This document shows positions 36,550 to 46,848 of a stretch of DNA of 64,000 nucleotides, one piece after another. Source of the DNA: Azospirillum sp. (GTDB lineage Bacteria > Pseudomonadota > Alphaproteobacteria > Azospirillales > Azospirillaceae). Location of the stretch: contig JAIXPD010000011.1 of the NCBI GenBank assembly GCA_027486405.1, forward strand, positions 44,561 to 108,560, given 5' to 3'. How positions within the stretch are numbered: the stretch's first letter is position 1; every line of letters starts with the position of its first letter. The notes beneath the pieces were generated by a model that did not search any database, was not told the DNA's origin, and saw only the letters and a program-made list of their open reading frames with translations. A program made the position numbers and the translations under genes.

Positions 36550-38208
36550 TTATTCCACCGCAACCCGCGCAACGTCGCACAGGTTCAGCGTTTCGCCCAG
36601 ATTGTTGGGGATCGGGCGGCAGCGTTCCGGGTCCAGCCGCAGGCCCAGGCGCACCGCCGCCTTGGCCGCACCGGCCGTGTCGGGAATGGTGCTGAGCATC
36701 AGATAGGGGCCGCGATGGGACGCCACCTTGTCCTTGAGAATCGCCAGATAGCCATTCCCGACCGAATCCGGTTGCAGGAAGTTGGACTGGATGCGGACGA
36801 AACTCGGACCGGGCGGAAAGGACGGAATGACGTGGGAAATCGCCCAATAGCCGCCCATCAGCACCATGGTGGCGTGGGGGTCCTCAATCGGCGGCACCTC
36901 CGCCGTCACCCAACGGCCGGGGCCATCCGGGCTGGGCCAGGGCACACGCCCCCAATCGGCGGGCTGCACGGTGGCCTGAATCACCAGCAACAGCGCGATG
37001 GACACCCGCACCGCCCAGCGGCGCGACAGCGGCAGCAGCCCGACCGCCATCACCAGGGCCAGCGGGGCCAGCATCTCCAGCGGCACGAGGTAGCGGTAGA
37101 TGCAGAACATCACCACCCACAGCGCGTAGGTCACGCTCAACGCCACCAGCAGGAAGCGGGTGGCCGCGCCATCGGTCAGGCCAAACGCGACCGGGCGGAT
37201 GGGGCGCAGGGCCAGCGCCGACAGCGCCCCCAACGGGACCAGCACGAACAGCGCCAGCGCCCGCAGGTCGAACCACGGGACCTCGCCCACCGTCAGCGGC
37301 GCAAGGGTGAAGGTGAAGGGGAAGAACAGCCGCTCCACCAGCGACGGCGGGAAGAAGCTGACGTTGACGTAATCGGAGATCGCGGCGAAGGGCGATTGGA
37401 ACACATGATTCATGTGCGGGAACACCGGATTCCCGTAATCGTGCCACAGATGGATCATCCAAAAGCCGCCGGTCGCCCCCAACCCGGCCAGCACGCCCAA
37501 CCCGAAGAAAAAGGACAGGAACAAGCGCCGCACCGGATGGGCGGGCAGCGCCAGAAAGGCCAGACACAGACCGACGGCGTAGATCACCGTCGGGTTCTTC
37601 AGCCCCATGGCCGCCCCGGCGAACAGCCCGGCGACAACCACCCGGCCAAAGGCCATCACCAGCCGCCCGGTCTTCAGCAACGGCAGCCCGCGCGCAACGA
37701 TGACCAGCGCCGCGATCACCCCCAGGCTGACCAGATTGTCATGAAAAGTGGTCCCGAGCAGCCCCAGCGTGCCGCCGCCCAAGCCGCCCATCAGCGCCAG
37801 CAGCATCGCCGCAACGGTGCGCAGCATCGGCACATTCACCCGCAGGCAGGCTTGCGCCAGCAGGAACAACAGGGACAGGTTGATGCCCTGCACCGTGCCC
37901 CAGACAAAGCCCGCGACCCGCGCGGGCAAGGCGCTGGCCAGACCGTAGAACACCACGTCCAACAACGGGTTGTAGAAGGTCGGCATCTGCGCGGGCAACA
38001 GATCGGTGTCGATCCGCCCGTTCAGCAGCGCGTACCCGTTGTACCAATGGTAATTGCGCAAATCCCAATTGGCGTCCATGCCAAAGGCCAGCGTCAGCGC
38101 GCCATGGGCCAACGGGGCCAGCAGCAGGAACAGCCAGCCCAGACGGCGGGCGGTGCGGGCGTCGCCGTCCAGCGGCACCGGATCGGTCTGGACCGGGGGC
38201 AAAGTCAT
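36550..38208 (-). CDS. Polytopic membrane protein, probable GT-C glycosyltransferase
   Basis: The 552-aa product has about ten membrane segments. Its first external loop, near residues 43-75, contains FGMDANWDLRNYHWYNGYALLNGR; acidic residues there are usual for GT-C enzymes that use polyprenyl-phosphate sugars. Further marks are TTFHDN and FPHMNHVFQSP. The end is a soluble domain with ILKDKVASHRGPYLMLST. I cannot name a specific family. Its place upstream of gtrB and gtrA homologues suggests it attaches the flipped sugar to a periplasmic acceptor. I use the ATG at 38208. MITE copy 4 begins 82 bp upstream, so its promoter must lie next to or inside that element. Confidence 0.75.
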   Translation of the reverse strand: MTLPPVQTDPVPLDGDARTARRLGWLFLLLAPLAHGALTLAFGMDANWDLRNYHWYNGYALLNGRIDTDLLPAQMPTFYNPLLDVVFYGLASALPARVAGFVWGTVQGINLSLLFLLAQACLRVNVPMLRTVAAMLLALMGGLGGGTLGLLGTTFHDNLVSLGVIAALVIVARGLPLLKTGRLVMAFGRVVVAGLFAGAAMGLKNPTVIYAVGLCLAFLALPAHPVRRLFLSFFFGLGVLAGLGATGGFWMIHLWHDYGNPVFPHMNHVFQSPFAAISDYVNVSFFPPSLVERLFFPFTFTLAPLTVGEVPWFDLRALALFVLVPLGALSALALRPIRPVAFGLTDGAATRFLLVALSVTYALWVVMFCIYRYLVPLEMLAPLALVMAVGLLPLSRRWAVRVSIALLLVIQATVQPADWGRVPWPSPDGPGRWVTAEVPPIEDPHATMVLMGGYWAISHVIPSFPPGPSFVRIQSNFLQPDSVGNGYLAILKDKVASHRGPYLMLSTIPDTAGAAKAAVRLGLRLDPERCRPIPNNLGETLNLCDVARVAVE

Positions 38209-38290
38209 GGTGGGGACCGAAGAAAGGCGGTTGCGAACGCTTCCTTGGTAGGGCAGCGCCCGCAACGCCGCAAGCCCGCCGTGATGTGGG

Positions 38291-38537
38291 CTGGGCAATC
38301 GCTTGAAGCATCGCGCACCCGACCGGAACAAGAGTTGCCACGGATTTCACGGATTTTCTCACGGATTTCGCGGACATGGTTTCTGAGCCATCCTGTTTGC
38401 AATCTTACGATCGACCTCACGACGGGATGCGGGAGGCTATTGTGGTCGGAAATCCTTGCAATCCCTCATTTTGTCCGTGAAATCCGTGTCCATTCTTGCT
38501 TGCGCAACGATGATCTCTCGTTCAAGCGACGGCCCTC
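38291..38537 (+). mobile_element. MITE-like element, copy 4 (247 bp)
   Basis: The left end is CTGGGCAATCGCTTGAA and the right end TTCAAGCGACGGCCCTC, both slightly diverged. A perfect 10-bp duplication, gtgatgtggg, flanks it (38281-38290 and 38538-38547). It fills the 38209-38570 gap, upstream of the glycosyl-transfer genes and 33 bp beyond the stop of the small membrane protein. Confidence 0.9.
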
Positions 38538-38570
38538 GTGATGTGGGCGGAACACACACCGCTCATCACA

Positions 38571-38807
38571 TCAATCGGCTGGTGGACCGTCCGCCAACCG
38601 CCGACGCGCACGCCACAGCACCAGTGCCCCCACCAGGAAAGACGGCAGCCCGATCACCAGCGCCAGCATCGCGAACGCCTCGCCACCCTTGCCGCTGCCA
38701 AGGGCCACATAGCCCCAGACGGTCAACGCGGCGACGGCCAGCAAAACCGCGCCCAGCAGCCGGGCCGCAAGCCGCCCGATGGATCGCTTCGCCGCCGCCA
38801 TGGCCAT
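38571..38807 (-). CDS. Small two-helix membrane protein (78 aa)
   Basis: The ATG at 38807 has GGAG four bases upstream (GGAGACG-ATG). The product has a basic start (AAAKRSIGRLAAR), two hydrophobic helices (LLGAVLLAVAALTVWGYVAL and AFAMLALVIGLPSFLVGALVLW) and a basic tail. The longer listed ORFs on this strand extend into the antisense of the cupin gene. Function is unknown. Confidence 0.68.
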   Translation of the reverse strand: MAMAAAKRSIGRLAARLLGAVLLAVAALTVWGYVALGSGKGGEAFAMLALVIGLPSFLVGALVLWRARRRLADGPPAD

Positions 38808-39036
38808 CGTCTCCGTTTGTGACGCTGGATGATCCGCCCGTCCGCGCCACGCGTCCAGCGCCTTCCGGGGGGCAGAGCCGGGCGGAAAATCGGTGGGCGG
38901 TGTCCGATCCCGTCGCTCCCATGTCGCAAATGGACGAGATGGCGCGCGCGATCCTGCCAGCATCAATGCGCTGCGGGCAACCCGCGCGCCGCGCGCGGCG
39001 TGGAAGCGCGCGCAGTCCTTGAGCAGGGAGCACCAG

Positions 39037-39390
39037 ATGACCAGCACGATCAAGAAATTCGGCCTCAAGGCCGCGACACCCAGCCACAGCGACATCGAGG
39101 GCTGGAAGAAGGTCGCGGGCAACCCGACCATGACGACCTGGGTCGAACACACGTCGGCGGATGGCTCCACCGTGTCGGGCTGGTGGAGCGCCACGCCCGG
39201 CACTTATCACGCCACCTACAGCGATCTTGAGATCGTCCACATGATCGAGGGCGAGATCGTCATCATCCCCGACGGCGGCGAGCCGGTCACGGTGACGGCG
39301 GGCGACGCCTTCGTCGTCGAAAAGGACTTCGTCGGCACCTGGGAGATCAAGAAGGAGGTGTTCAAGCACTTCACGATCACGGTGTCGTAA
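39037..39390 (+). CDS. Cupin domain protein (DUF861-type)
   Basis: The 117-aa single-domain cupin starts at the ATG at 39037 with GGGAG upstream. It shows the family pattern SGWWSATPGTYHATYSDLEIVHMIEGEIVI and VTVTAGDAFVVEKDFVGTWEI. Cupin_3 proteins of this kind are often small sugar- or ureidoglycolate-related enzymes or of unknown role. The metal-ligand histidines of classical cupins are only partly present. The last codons and stop are duplicated just downstream (21 bp, one mismatch), giving a second TAA. Confidence 0.85.
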   Translation: MTSTIKKFGLKAATPSHSDIEGWKKVAGNPTMTTWVEHTSADGSTVSGWWSATPGTYHATYSDLEIVHMIEGEIVIIPDGGEPVTVTAGDAFVVEKDFVGTWEIKKEVFKHFTITVS

Positions 39391-39467
39391 GACACGTCAC
39401 GATCACGGTGACGTAAGGCGCGACCGGTCGGCGGTGTGGAAACCGGACCATCCACACCGCCCCCACC

Positions 39468-40376
39468 TTACTCAGCTGCCCCCACGACCGGCTGTTCCGC
39501 CTGCGCCCGCAGCCAGTCCAGAAACTCCGGCGCGTCGGTGCGGTCGGGCTGACGGCTTTCCAGCAGATGATAGCGCCCGGACACCACCGGCGGGCAACCG
39601 GGGACCACCACCAGCCGCCCCATCGCCAACGAGCGTTCGATGAACAGCAGCGGGATCAGGGCGACGCCCAAACCGTCCTTGGCCGCCTGGATGGCGAAAT
39701 AGGTGTGGTCCACCTCCAACCGGCTGCCCAGCGCGTCCGCCGCCATGCCGTTGACCCCGCACCAGCGCGGCCACAGATCGGGCCGGGCGCGGATGGAGAT
39801 GATCGTCGTCTCGGCCAGCGCGGCGGGAAAGGGCCGCGCATCGTCGCTGCGGTCCGCCAGCAAGCGCGGGCTGCACACCGGGGCGCTGCGTTCGGTCATC
39901 AGCGGGTGGGGGGTCAGGCCGCCGAAATGCTCGGGATCACGGCGGATGGCGTAATCCAGGCGGCGCGACTGGTCGATGCGGTCGGGCGCGGTGAACAGCG
40001 ACAGATCCAGATCGGGGCAGCCGCGCTTCAGGTCGGGCAGGCGCGGCAACAGCCAATGCATGGCGAAGGTGGGGATGCAATCCAGATGCAGCACCCGGCG
40101 GTCGCCGCCCTCGTTCAAGGCGTCGGTCGCCGTCGCCAACTGCTCGAACAGGTCGGCGACCCGCGCGAAATAGCGGGCACCGGTCGGGGTCAGCCGGACC
40201 TGACGCTGCGAGCGGTCGAACAGGCGATGGCCGATCCGCTCCTCCAGCAGCTTGATCTGGCGGCTGATGGCACCGGGGGTGACGCACAGCTCCTCCGCCG
40301 CAAGGCGGAAATTGCTGTGCTGGGCGGCGGCGACGAAGGCGCGCAGCGCGTTCAGGGGCGGCAGGGCGGTCGACAT
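39468..40376 (-). CDS. LysR-family transcriptional regulator (GcvA-like)
   Basis: The 302-aa protein has an N-terminal winged helix-turn-helix ([34 protein letters not shown]) and a LysR substrate-binding domain. The N-terminal sequence is closest to the GcvA/AmpR subgroup. It probably controls the divergent MFS gene from the 129-bp gap between them, in the usual LysR arrangement. I start at the ATG at 40376 ([14 protein letters not shown]). Confidence 0.92.
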   Translation of the reverse strand: MSTALPPLNALRAFVAAAQHSNFRLAAEELCVTPGAISRQIKLLEERIGHRLFDRSQRQVRLTPTGARYFARVADLFEQLATATDALNEGGDRRVLHLDCIPTFAMHWLLPRLPDLKRGCPDLDLSLFTAPDRIDQSRRLDYAIRRDPEHFGGLTPHPLMTERSAPVCSPRLLADRSDDARPFPAALAETTIISIRARPDLWPRWCGVNGMAADALGSRLEVDHTYFAIQAAKDGLGVALIPLLFIERSLAMGRLVVVPGCPPVVSGRYHLLESRQPDRTDAPEFLDWLRAQAEQPVVGAAE

Positions 40377-40505
40377 CCATTGAGTTTTTCTCAACACTCC
40401 GCGCAAAACAAGTCGTTTTGCCGCAGCCGCGCGCCGGGTCTAGCCTGTCCGCCAACGCAAGCTCCCCACGTCGGGCGGGGCTGAACAGACAGGACGGGCG
40501 GGCCG

Positions 40506-41687
40506 GTGGACCATGTGACGCGGCGGTTGGTGGTGGCGCTGGGGATGTCGCAACTGCTGTGCTGGGGCATCTCCTATTATCTGGTCGGGGTGTTCGGCGG
40601 GATGATGGCCGCCGATCTGGGGCAGAGTTTGACGGCGATCCATGGCGGCTTCACCGTCGCGCTGATCGTCCAGGGCCTCACCTCCAGCCGGATCGGCCAA
40701 CTCATCGACCAGCGCGGCGGGCGGCCGGTGATGGTCGCCGGATCGTTGGTGATGGCGGCGAGCCTGCTGGGTCTGGCCGCCGCGCGCGAGTTGATCGGCT
40801 ATTACGCCGCCTGGGTCGGGTTGGGGCTGGCGATGCGGTTGACGCTGTACGACGCCGCCTTCGCCGCGCTGGCCCGCATCGGTGGGCGCGACGCCCGCCG
40901 CCCCATCGCGCAGGTCACGCTGCTGGGCGGGTTGGCGTCGTCGGTGCTGTGGCCGGTCGGTCAGGCGTTGGCCGACGCGTTCGGCTGGCGCGGGGCGCTG
41001 TGCGTCTACGCCGGGATCGCCCTGCTGACCATCCCGCTGCATCTGGGAATTCCCACCCACCGCCACACCCCTGCCCCGGCACCGGAACCGGCTGCCGGCA
41101 CGACGGAGACGCCCGGCCACGCCCCAACCGACCCGGCCCCATTGGCGGCGATCCTCTACGCGTTGATCGTGGCGTTGAACGGCCTGCTGAACTCCGGCCT
41201 GTCGGCCCACATGATCGGGCTGATGGCCGGGTTGGGGCTGGCCCCGGCGCTGGCGGTGTGGGTGTCCACCCTGCGCGGCGTCGGCCAATCGGCGGCCCGG
41301 CTGGGCGAGGTGCTGTTCGGCGGGCGGCTGTCGCCCTTCACCCTGGCCGTGCTGGCGAGCGGGCTGGTGGCGTTCTGCTTCCTGCTGCCGCTCTTGGGCA
41401 TGTCGATCCCGCTGGGGGTCGCCTTCGCCCTGCTGTTCGGCGCGGGCAACGGGCTGCTGACCATCGTGCGCGGCACCCTGCCGCTGGCGCTGTTCGACCC
41501 GGCCAGCTATGGCCACACCGTCGGGCGGTTGGTGACGCCGGGCTTCTTCATCGCCGCGCTGGCCCCGATGCTCTACGCCTTTGTCATCGAACGCTTTGGC
41601 GAAGCGGCGGCGCTGTGGCTGTCGCTGGCCTGCGCGATCCCGGTGGTGGGGGCGTCGCTGCTGCTGAAGGCGCGCTTTGGCCGCTGA
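40506..41687 (+). CDS. Major facilitator superfamily transporter
   Basis: The 393-aa protein has about twelve membrane segments with a hydrophilic loop in the middle ([20 protein letters not shown]). The first-half loop [17 protein letters not shown] is the MFS signature. It is likely a secondary transporter or exporter; the substrate cannot be read. It starts at a GTG and is divergent from the LysR gene. No translation link to leuD is visible. Confidence 0.88.
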   Translation: MDHVTRRLVVALGMSQLLCWGISYYLVGVFGGMMAADLGQSLTAIHGGFTVALIVQGLTSSRIGQLIDQRGGRPVMVAGSLVMAASLLGLAAARELIGYYAAWVGLGLAMRLTLYDAAFAALARIGGRDARRPIAQVTLLGGLASSVLWPVGQALADAFGWRGALCVYAGIALLTIPLHLGIPTHRHTPAPAPEPAAGTTETPGHAPTDPAPLAAILYALIVALNGLLNSGLSAHMIGLMAGLGLAPALAVWVSTLRGVGQSAARLGEVLFGGRLSPFTLAVLASGLVAFCFLLPLLGMSIPLGVAFALLFGAGNGLLTIVRGTLPLALFDPASYGHTVGRLVTPGFFIAALAPMLYAFVIERFGEAAALWLSLACAIPVVGASLLLKARFGR

Positions 41688-41911
41688 TCCCCGGCCCAGT
41701 TCCCCGGCCCGGCCCCTCGGTGAAACCCTTATGGATTTCGTGCCGACGGCGCGCAAGAATGCTGCGCCGTTTACGGTCCCCGCATGCCTGTTCGCTCGGC
41801 AACGGGCGGGCGGGCGGCAAGCTTCCGCTGGCAATGGCCGGACGGGTCTGCTATTCACCGACACTCCGCATGCGCACGCTTGCGCCTTCTTGCGCGACAG
41901 GATTTGAGGCG

Positions 41912-42523
41912 ATGGAAAAGTTTACGGTTCTCTCCGGCGTCGCGGCGCCGCTGCCGATGATCAACATCGACACCGATATGATCATCCCCAAGCAGTTCCT
42001 GAAGACCATCAAGCGGACGGGACTGGGCAAGCATCTGTTCGACGAGATGCGCTACACCACCGACGGTGGGGAAGTCGCCGATTTCGTGCTGAACAAGCCC
42101 GCCTACCGTCAGGCCAAGATCCTGGTCGCCGGTGACAATTTCGGCTGCGGTTCCTCGCGCGAGCACGCGCCGTGGGCGCTGGCCGATTTCGGCATCCGCT
42201 GCATCATCGCCCCCAGCTTCGCCGACATCTTCTACAACAACTGCTTCAAGAACGGCATCCTGCCGATCAAGCTGCCCAAGGAACAGGTGGATCTGCTGCT
42301 CGACGACGCGTCGCGCGGGTCCAACGCCGTGGTCACGGTCGATCTGGAAAACCAGACCATCACCGGCCCGGACGGCGGTTCGATCCCGTTCGAGCTGGAC
42401 CCCTTCCGCAAGCATTGCCTGCTGAACGGCCTGGACGACATCGGCCTGACGCTTCAGGAAGTGTCGCGGATCGACAGCTTCGAGGCCAAGCGCCGCACCG
42501 AACAGCCCTGGCTGGCGGTCTGA
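41912..42523 (+). CDS. leuD: 3-isopropylmalate dehydratase small subunit
   Basis: The 203-aa protein has the aconitase-swivel core: [14 protein letters not shown], the substrate-binding [17 protein letters not shown], and NGILPIKLP. With LeuC it isomerises 2- to 3-isopropylmalate in leucine synthesis. The start ATG follows GAGGCG. leuC is not in the 224 bp upstream, where the MFS gene ends, so the large subunit must be encoded elsewhere. leuB follows after 87 bp. Confidence 0.96.
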   Translation: MEKFTVLSGVAAPLPMINIDTDMIIPKQFLKTIKRTGLGKHLFDEMRYTTDGGEVADFVLNKPAYRQAKILVAGDNFGCGSSREHAPWALADFGIRCIIAPSFADIFYNNCFKNGILPIKLPKEQVDLLLDDASRGSNAVVTVDLENQTITGPDGGSIPFELDPFRKHCLLNGLDDIGLTLQEVSRIDSFEAKRRTEQPWLAV

Positions 42524-42610
42524 TCGCGGTTGGTCCATGGGCGGGTCGGCCCCGGTCGCCCCACCCGGTTTCATCAGTTTTCGACGTCAGTCTTTGGGAG
42601 AGCGCGCGCC

Positions 42611-43726
42611 ATGCCCGCCAATAAGAAGCTTCTGTTCCTCCCCGGCGATGGTATCGGGCCGGAGGTCATGCGTCAGGTCCGCCGGGTCATCGATTGGATG
42701 GACCGCAAGCGCGGCGTGACGTTCGACGTGTCGGAAGGTCTGGTCGGCGGTGCGGCCATCGACGCCTATGGCGTGCCGCTGAACGACGCCACCCTGGCGG
42801 AAGCGCTGGCGTCGGACGCCGTGATGCTGGGTGCCGTCGGCGGGCCGAAATGGGACAACCCGACCGATTACACCAAGCGTCCGGAAGCCGGCCTGCTGGC
42901 CCTGCGCAAGGAACTCGGCCTGTTCGCCAACCTGCGCCCGGCGGTGGTGTTCGACGCGCTGGTCGACGCCTCCACCCTGAAGGCCGACGTCATCCGTGGC
43001 CTGGACATCATGATCGTCCGCGAACTGACCGGCGGCGTCTATTTCGGTGAGCCGCGCGGCATCACCGACATCGGCAACGGCGAGCGTCGCGGCGTCAACA
43101 CCCAGGTCTACACCACGTCGGAAATCCGCCGCGTCGCCCGCGTGGCCTTCGAGTTGGCGCGCAAGCGCAACAACAAGGTCCATTCGATGGAAAAGGCGAA
43201 CGTCATGGAATCCGGCCTGCTGTGGCGGCAGGAAGTGACCAAGCTGCACCAGGAGGAATACTCCGACGTGACGCTGGAGCACATGTACGCCGACAACGGC
43301 GCCATGCAGTTGCTGAAGAACCCCAAGCAGTTCGACGTCATCGTCACCGACAATCTGTTCGGCGACATCCTGTCGGACGAAGCGTCGATGATGACCGGCT
43401 CGCTCGGCATGCTGCCGTCGGCCTCGCTGGGCGCGCCCGACGCCAACGGCAAGCGCAAGGCGATGTACGAGCCGGTGCACGGTTCGGCCCCGGACATTGC
43501 CGGTCGCGATCTGGCCAACCCCTGCGCCACCCTACTGTCCTTCGCGATGGCCCTGCGCTACTCGTTCGATCTGGACGAGGACGCCAAGCTGATCGAAAAG
43601 GCCATCCAGAACGTGCTGGGCGGCGGCATGCGCACGGCCGACATCATGGCCCCCGGCATGGCCCGTTGCTCCACCACCGTCATGGGCGATTCGATCCTGC
43701 GCGAGCTGGACAAGGTTGCCTCCTGA
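42611..43726 (+). CDS. leuB: 3-isopropylmalate dehydrogenase
   Basis: The 371-aa enzyme oxidises and decarboxylates 3-isopropylmalate with NAD+ in leucine synthesis. It shows [13 protein letters not shown], the substrate-binding Arg/Lys region, the metal-site [14 protein letters not shown], and the NAD-binding [15 protein letters not shown] start at the ATG at 42611 ([13 protein letters not shown]), with GGGAG upstream. It is cotranscribed with leuD and followed by a terminator. Confidence 0.97.
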   Translation: MPANKKLLFLPGDGIGPEVMRQVRRVIDWMDRKRGVTFDVSEGLVGGAAIDAYGVPLNDATLAEALASDAVMLGAVGGPKWDNPTDYTKRPEAGLLALRKELGLFANLRPAVVFDALVDASTLKADVIRGLDIMIVRELTGGVYFGEPRGITDIGNGERRGVNTQVYTTSEIRRVARVAFELARKRNNKVHSMEKANVMESGLLWRQEVTKLHQEEYSDVTLEHMYADNGAMQLLKNPKQFDVIVTDNLFGDILSDEASMMTGSLGMLPSASLGAPDANGKRKAMYEPVHGSAPDIAGRDLANPCATLLSFAMALRYSFDLDEDAKLIEKAIQNVLGGGMRTADIMAPGMARCSTTVMGDSILRELDKVAS

Positions 43727-43780
43727 TCGGGGTTGCGCGCTGATTTGGGTTGCGCGCTGATCGGTTGAGTTTTGTTGCGG

Positions 43781-43815
43781 AAAAAGGCCCGTCCCCACCG
43801 GGGGCGGGCCTTTTT
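43781..43815 (+). terminator. Rho-independent terminator of leuD-leuB
   Basis: A GC-rich stem (ggcccgtcccc / gggggcgggcc) is bracketed by AAAAA on the left and TTTTT on the right. It lies 54 bp beyond the leuB stop and separates leuB from amn. Confidence 0.88.
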
Positions 43816-43911
43816 CATGCCCGCAACGCCCGTCTTTGCGGTTGCGGCGGCCGGGCGGGCTGTCCAAGATCGGTGCATCCCATCCGTGTTGCCCGAGGCC
43901 GATCCGACGCC

Positions 43912-45417
43912 ATGCCCCATTTCCCCCTGCCGCCCGGCCCGGTTGGCCAGTTCACCGACGCCAAGGCCGCGCTGGCCTGCATCCGCGACATTTACGACCG
44001 CAACACCGGCTATCTGCGCGACCGCTTTTCCACCTACACCGGCGGCGGCGAGGTCAGCGGCAGCAACCGCGCCCATTACCCCTATGTGCGGCTGACCACC
44101 CGGTCCAGCGCGGCGGTGGACACCCGCCTGGCCTATGGCTTCGTCGGCGGAACCGGGACCCACGCCACCACGCTGACCCGGCCCGACCTGTACGACCGTT
44201 ACCTGACCGAACAGCTCTCGCTGCTGCTGCGCAACCACGGCGTTCCGCTGGAAATCGGCGTCAGCGAGGAGCCGATCCCCATCCATTTCGCCTTCCCCCA
44301 GGGGCTGTATGTCGAAGGCGATCTGCCGCCCGACCGGCTGACCCGCCTGCCCGACCTGTTCGACCTGCCCGATCTGGCGCGGATGGACGACACCATCGTC
44401 AACGGGGTGGAGGATCTGGGGCCGGACGCGGTGAAGCCGCTGGCGCTGTTTACCGCGCCGCGCGTCGATTTCTCGCTGCACCGGCTGCGCCACTACACGG
44501 CGACCGGGCCGGAGCATTTCCAGAACTTCGTCCTGTTCACCAACTATCAGTTCTATGTGGACGAGTTCATCCGCCTGTCGCGCGAGATCATGACGGCCAG
44601 CGACGACCCGGCCACCGCCGCCGACCGCGCCCAGTATGACCGCTTCGTCGAACCGGGCGAGGGCATCACCCACAACCGCAACCGCGCCAGCGCGCCCGAC
44701 GATGTGGCCCCCACGCTGGCCCGCATGCCGCAGATGCCCGCCTATCACCTGACCCGGCCCGACGGCAACGGCATCACGCTGGTCAACATCGGCGTCGGCC
44801 CGTCCAACGCCAAGACCATCACCGATCACATCGCCGTGCTGCGGCCGCACGCCTGGATCATGCTGGGCCACTGCGCCGGGCTGCGCCACACCCAGCGGCT
44901 GGGCGATTACGTGCTGGCCCACGGCTATGTCCGCGAAGACCAGGTGCTGGACGCCGATCTGCCGCTGTGGGTCCCGGTTCCGCCGCTGGCGGAGGTCCAA
45001 CGCGCGCTGGAAACGGCGGTGGAGCGCGTCACCGGCCTGTCGGGTTATGACCTGAAAAGCATCATGCGCACCGGCACGGTGGCGACCATCGACAACCGGA
45101 ACTGGGAGCTGCGCGACCACCGCGAACCGCTGATGCGCTTCAGCCAGAGCCGCGCCATCGGGCTGGACATGGAAAGCGCCACCATCGCCGCCAACGGTTT
45201 CCGTTTCCGCGTTCCCTACGGCACCTTGCTGTGCGTGTCGGACAAACCGATGCACGGGCAGTTGAAGCTGCCGGGCATGGCCGACCGTTTTTACCGCGAA
45301 CGGGTGGACCAGCATTTGAAGATCGGCATGCTGGCGATGGAGCTGCTGCGCGAACACGGGATGGACACGCTGCATTCCCGCAAGCTGCGCAGCCTGGCCG
45401 AAGCGGCGTTCCAGTGA
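43912..45417 (+). CDS. amn: AMP nucleosidase
   Basis: The 501-aa enzyme hydrolyses AMP to adenine and ribose 5-phosphate. It has the N-terminal Amn-specific domain (TYTGGGEVSGSNRAHYPYVRLTT) and the C-terminal nucleoside-phosphorylase-like domain with IMLGHCAGLRHTQRLGDYV and the active-site GLDMESATIAANGFR. I start at the ATG at 43912 (MPHFPLPPGP). Length is normal for the family. It stands alone after the leuB terminator. Confidence 0.95.
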   Translation: MPHFPLPPGPVGQFTDAKAALACIRDIYDRNTGYLRDRFSTYTGGGEVSGSNRAHYPYVRLTTRSSAAVDTRLAYGFVGGTGTHATTLTRPDLYDRYLTEQLSLLLRNHGVPLEIGVSEEPIPIHFAFPQGLYVEGDLPPDRLTRLPDLFDLPDLARMDDTIVNGVEDLGPDAVKPLALFTAPRVDFSLHRLRHYTATGPEHFQNFVLFTNYQFYVDEFIRLSREIMTASDDPATAADRAQYDRFVEPGEGITHNRNRASAPDDVAPTLARMPQMPAYHLTRPDGNGITLVNIGVGPSNAKTITDHIAVLRPHAWIMLGHCAGLRHTQRLGDYVLAHGYVREDQVLDADLPLWVPVPPLAEVQRALETAVERVTGLSGYDLKSIMRTGTVATIDNRNWELRDHREPLMRFSQSRAIGLDMESATIAANGFRFRVPYGTLLCVSDKPMHGQLKLPGMADRFYRERVDQHLKIGMLAMELLREHGMDTLHSRKLRSLAEAAFQ

Positions 45418-45471
45418 CCACCCCGCCCCCTCCCCGCGATGCCCGGCGGGGAGGGGGCGGCGCGGAGCCGT

Positions 45472-46083
45472 TTACAGGAAGGGCAGCGGGTAGATCAGCG
45501 TGAAACCGTCGATGGCCAGCGCCAGACCGACCGCCGCCAACACGCGGCTGACCCACAGGATGAAGGTCATGTTGGTGATGGCGAAGACCGAGGCCAGCAC
45601 GATGGCCAACTGCAACAGCCCTTCGGCGAAATCGAAATAGGGATCCTGGGTGGCGGCGTGGTCGCGCTTGGCCTCCGCCGCCTTGGCCTTGGCCAGCAAA
45701 TCCTTGCGACTGTTCTTGCCGTCGTCCGCCTCCATCCTGTCGGCGTTCTGGCGGTATTCCACCGACTTCGTCAGGGCACGGGCCTGGGCCTCGGGCGGCA
45801 TGCCCGCACTCAGCAACTCCAGCTCGTCGGCGGCCAGACGCAGGCTGATCTGGCGCTGGGTCTTGGCTTGATAATAGGCATAGGTGTCGGACGCCTCGAT
45901 GGCGTTGGCCATCATGTCCTTGCCCGCGTTCGATCCGGCGACGCTGACGATGGCCAGAACCGCCGCCAGCATGGAGATGTAGACGGCGGTCGATGTCTTC
46001 AGCCCGCCGTCCCCGCCGCCGTGCTTGCCCTTTTCGTTTTCGTGGGCCTCGTCGATCAACTCTTTGACTTCCGCCGCGTCCAT
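45472..46083 (-). CDS. DUF4337-like membrane protein
   Basis: The 203-aa protein matches DUF4337: a cytoplasmic start (DAAEVKELIDEAHENE), a first helix (STAVYISMLAAVLAIVSVAG), a long helical region (YAYYQAKTQRQISLRLAADELELL) and a C-terminal pair of helices. The ATG at 46083 has GGAAGACGG upstream. Its function is unknown. It is divergent from yciB across 153 bp. Confidence 0.85.
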   Translation of the reverse strand: MDAAEVKELIDEAHENEKGKHGGGDGGLKTSTAVYISMLAAVLAIVSVAGSNAGKDMMANAIEASDTYAYYQAKTQRQISLRLAADELELLSAGMPPEAQARALTKSVEYRQNADRMEADDGKNSRKDLLAKAKAAEAKRDHAATQDPYFDFAEGLLQLAIVLASVFAITNMTFILWVSRVLAAVGLALAIDGFTLIYPLPFL

Positions 46084-46236
46084 GCCCGTCTTCCCCAAAA
46101 CCAAAGCCGATGTTGGCCGAAGAGGTAGACGAGCAACGCCGGAAAGAAAAGGGTTCGCAAAACCGTCATCGAAACCGGGCCTGCGGATCGCTTTCGCCCC
46201 TTTCACGGCGTGGCGGTTTCGGGCTATGTCAGGGGC

Positions 46237-46848
46237 ATGACTCCGCTCCTTCGCCTGCTGACGGAGGCTGGCCCGCTCGCCGCCTTCTTCATCGCCAATT
46301 CCCAGGCCGGCATCATGGTCGGCACCGCCGTCTTCATGGTCGCGATCACCCTGTCGCTGGGGGTGTCCTGGCGCATGGAGCGCCGGATCCCGGTGATGCC
46401 CGCCGTCGGGGCCGGGTTCGTGCTGATCTTCGGCGGGTTGACGCTGTGGCTGCAAAGCGACCTGTTCATCAAGATCAAGCCGACGCTGGTGAACCTGCTG
46501 TTCGCCGCCGTGCTGTTCGTCGCCCATGTCAGCAACCGCAACATCATGAAACGGCTGCTCGGCACCGTTCTGTCGTTGAGCGATGACGGGTGGCGGATCA
46601 TGGGCATCCGCTGGGCCTGGTTCTTCCTGTTCCTGGCGGTGGTCAACGAAATCGTCTGGCGCAGCCTGGACACCGACGCGTGGGTGAATTTCAAGGTGTT
46701 CGCCATCATGCCGCTGACCCTGCTGTTCAGCGCCCTGCAAACCCCGCTGATCATGCGCCACCAAATCCCGGACGGGGCGGCGACGCCCGCGTCTCCCCAC
46801 GCGTCCCCCCCTGCCTCCCAAGGTGCGGGCGACCGCCCGGCCCCCTGA
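46237..46848 (+). CDS. yciB: Intracellular septation protein A family (YciB/IspZ)
   Basis: The 203-aa inner-membrane protein begins LLRLLTEAGPLAAFFIANSQAG and has about five hydrophobic segments. The family-typical WAWFFLFLAVVNEIVWR and WVNFKVFAIMPLTLLF follow. YciB proteins take part in cell-envelope synthesis and septation. I prefer the ATG at 46237 (MTPLLRLL) with CAGGGG just upstream over the GTG nine codons earlier. The last 25 residues are an Ala/Pro/Ser-rich tail. Confidence 0.92.
   Translation: MTPLLRLLTEAGPLAAFFIANSQAGIMVGTAVFMVAITLSLGVSWRMERRIPVMPAVGAGFVLIFGGLTLWLQSDLFIKIKPTLVNLLFAAVLFVAHVSNRNIMKRLLGTVLSLSDDGWRIMGIRWAWFFLFLAVVNEIVWRSLDTDAWVNFKVFAIMPLTLLFSALQTPLIMRHQIPDGAATPASPHASPPASQGAGDRPAP

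Noticed and set aside
41784-41911. Leucine leader peptide upstream of leuD
   Set aside because: A frame with four Leu codons in twelve exists near 41880, but it runs into leuD without a stop or attenuator hairpin.
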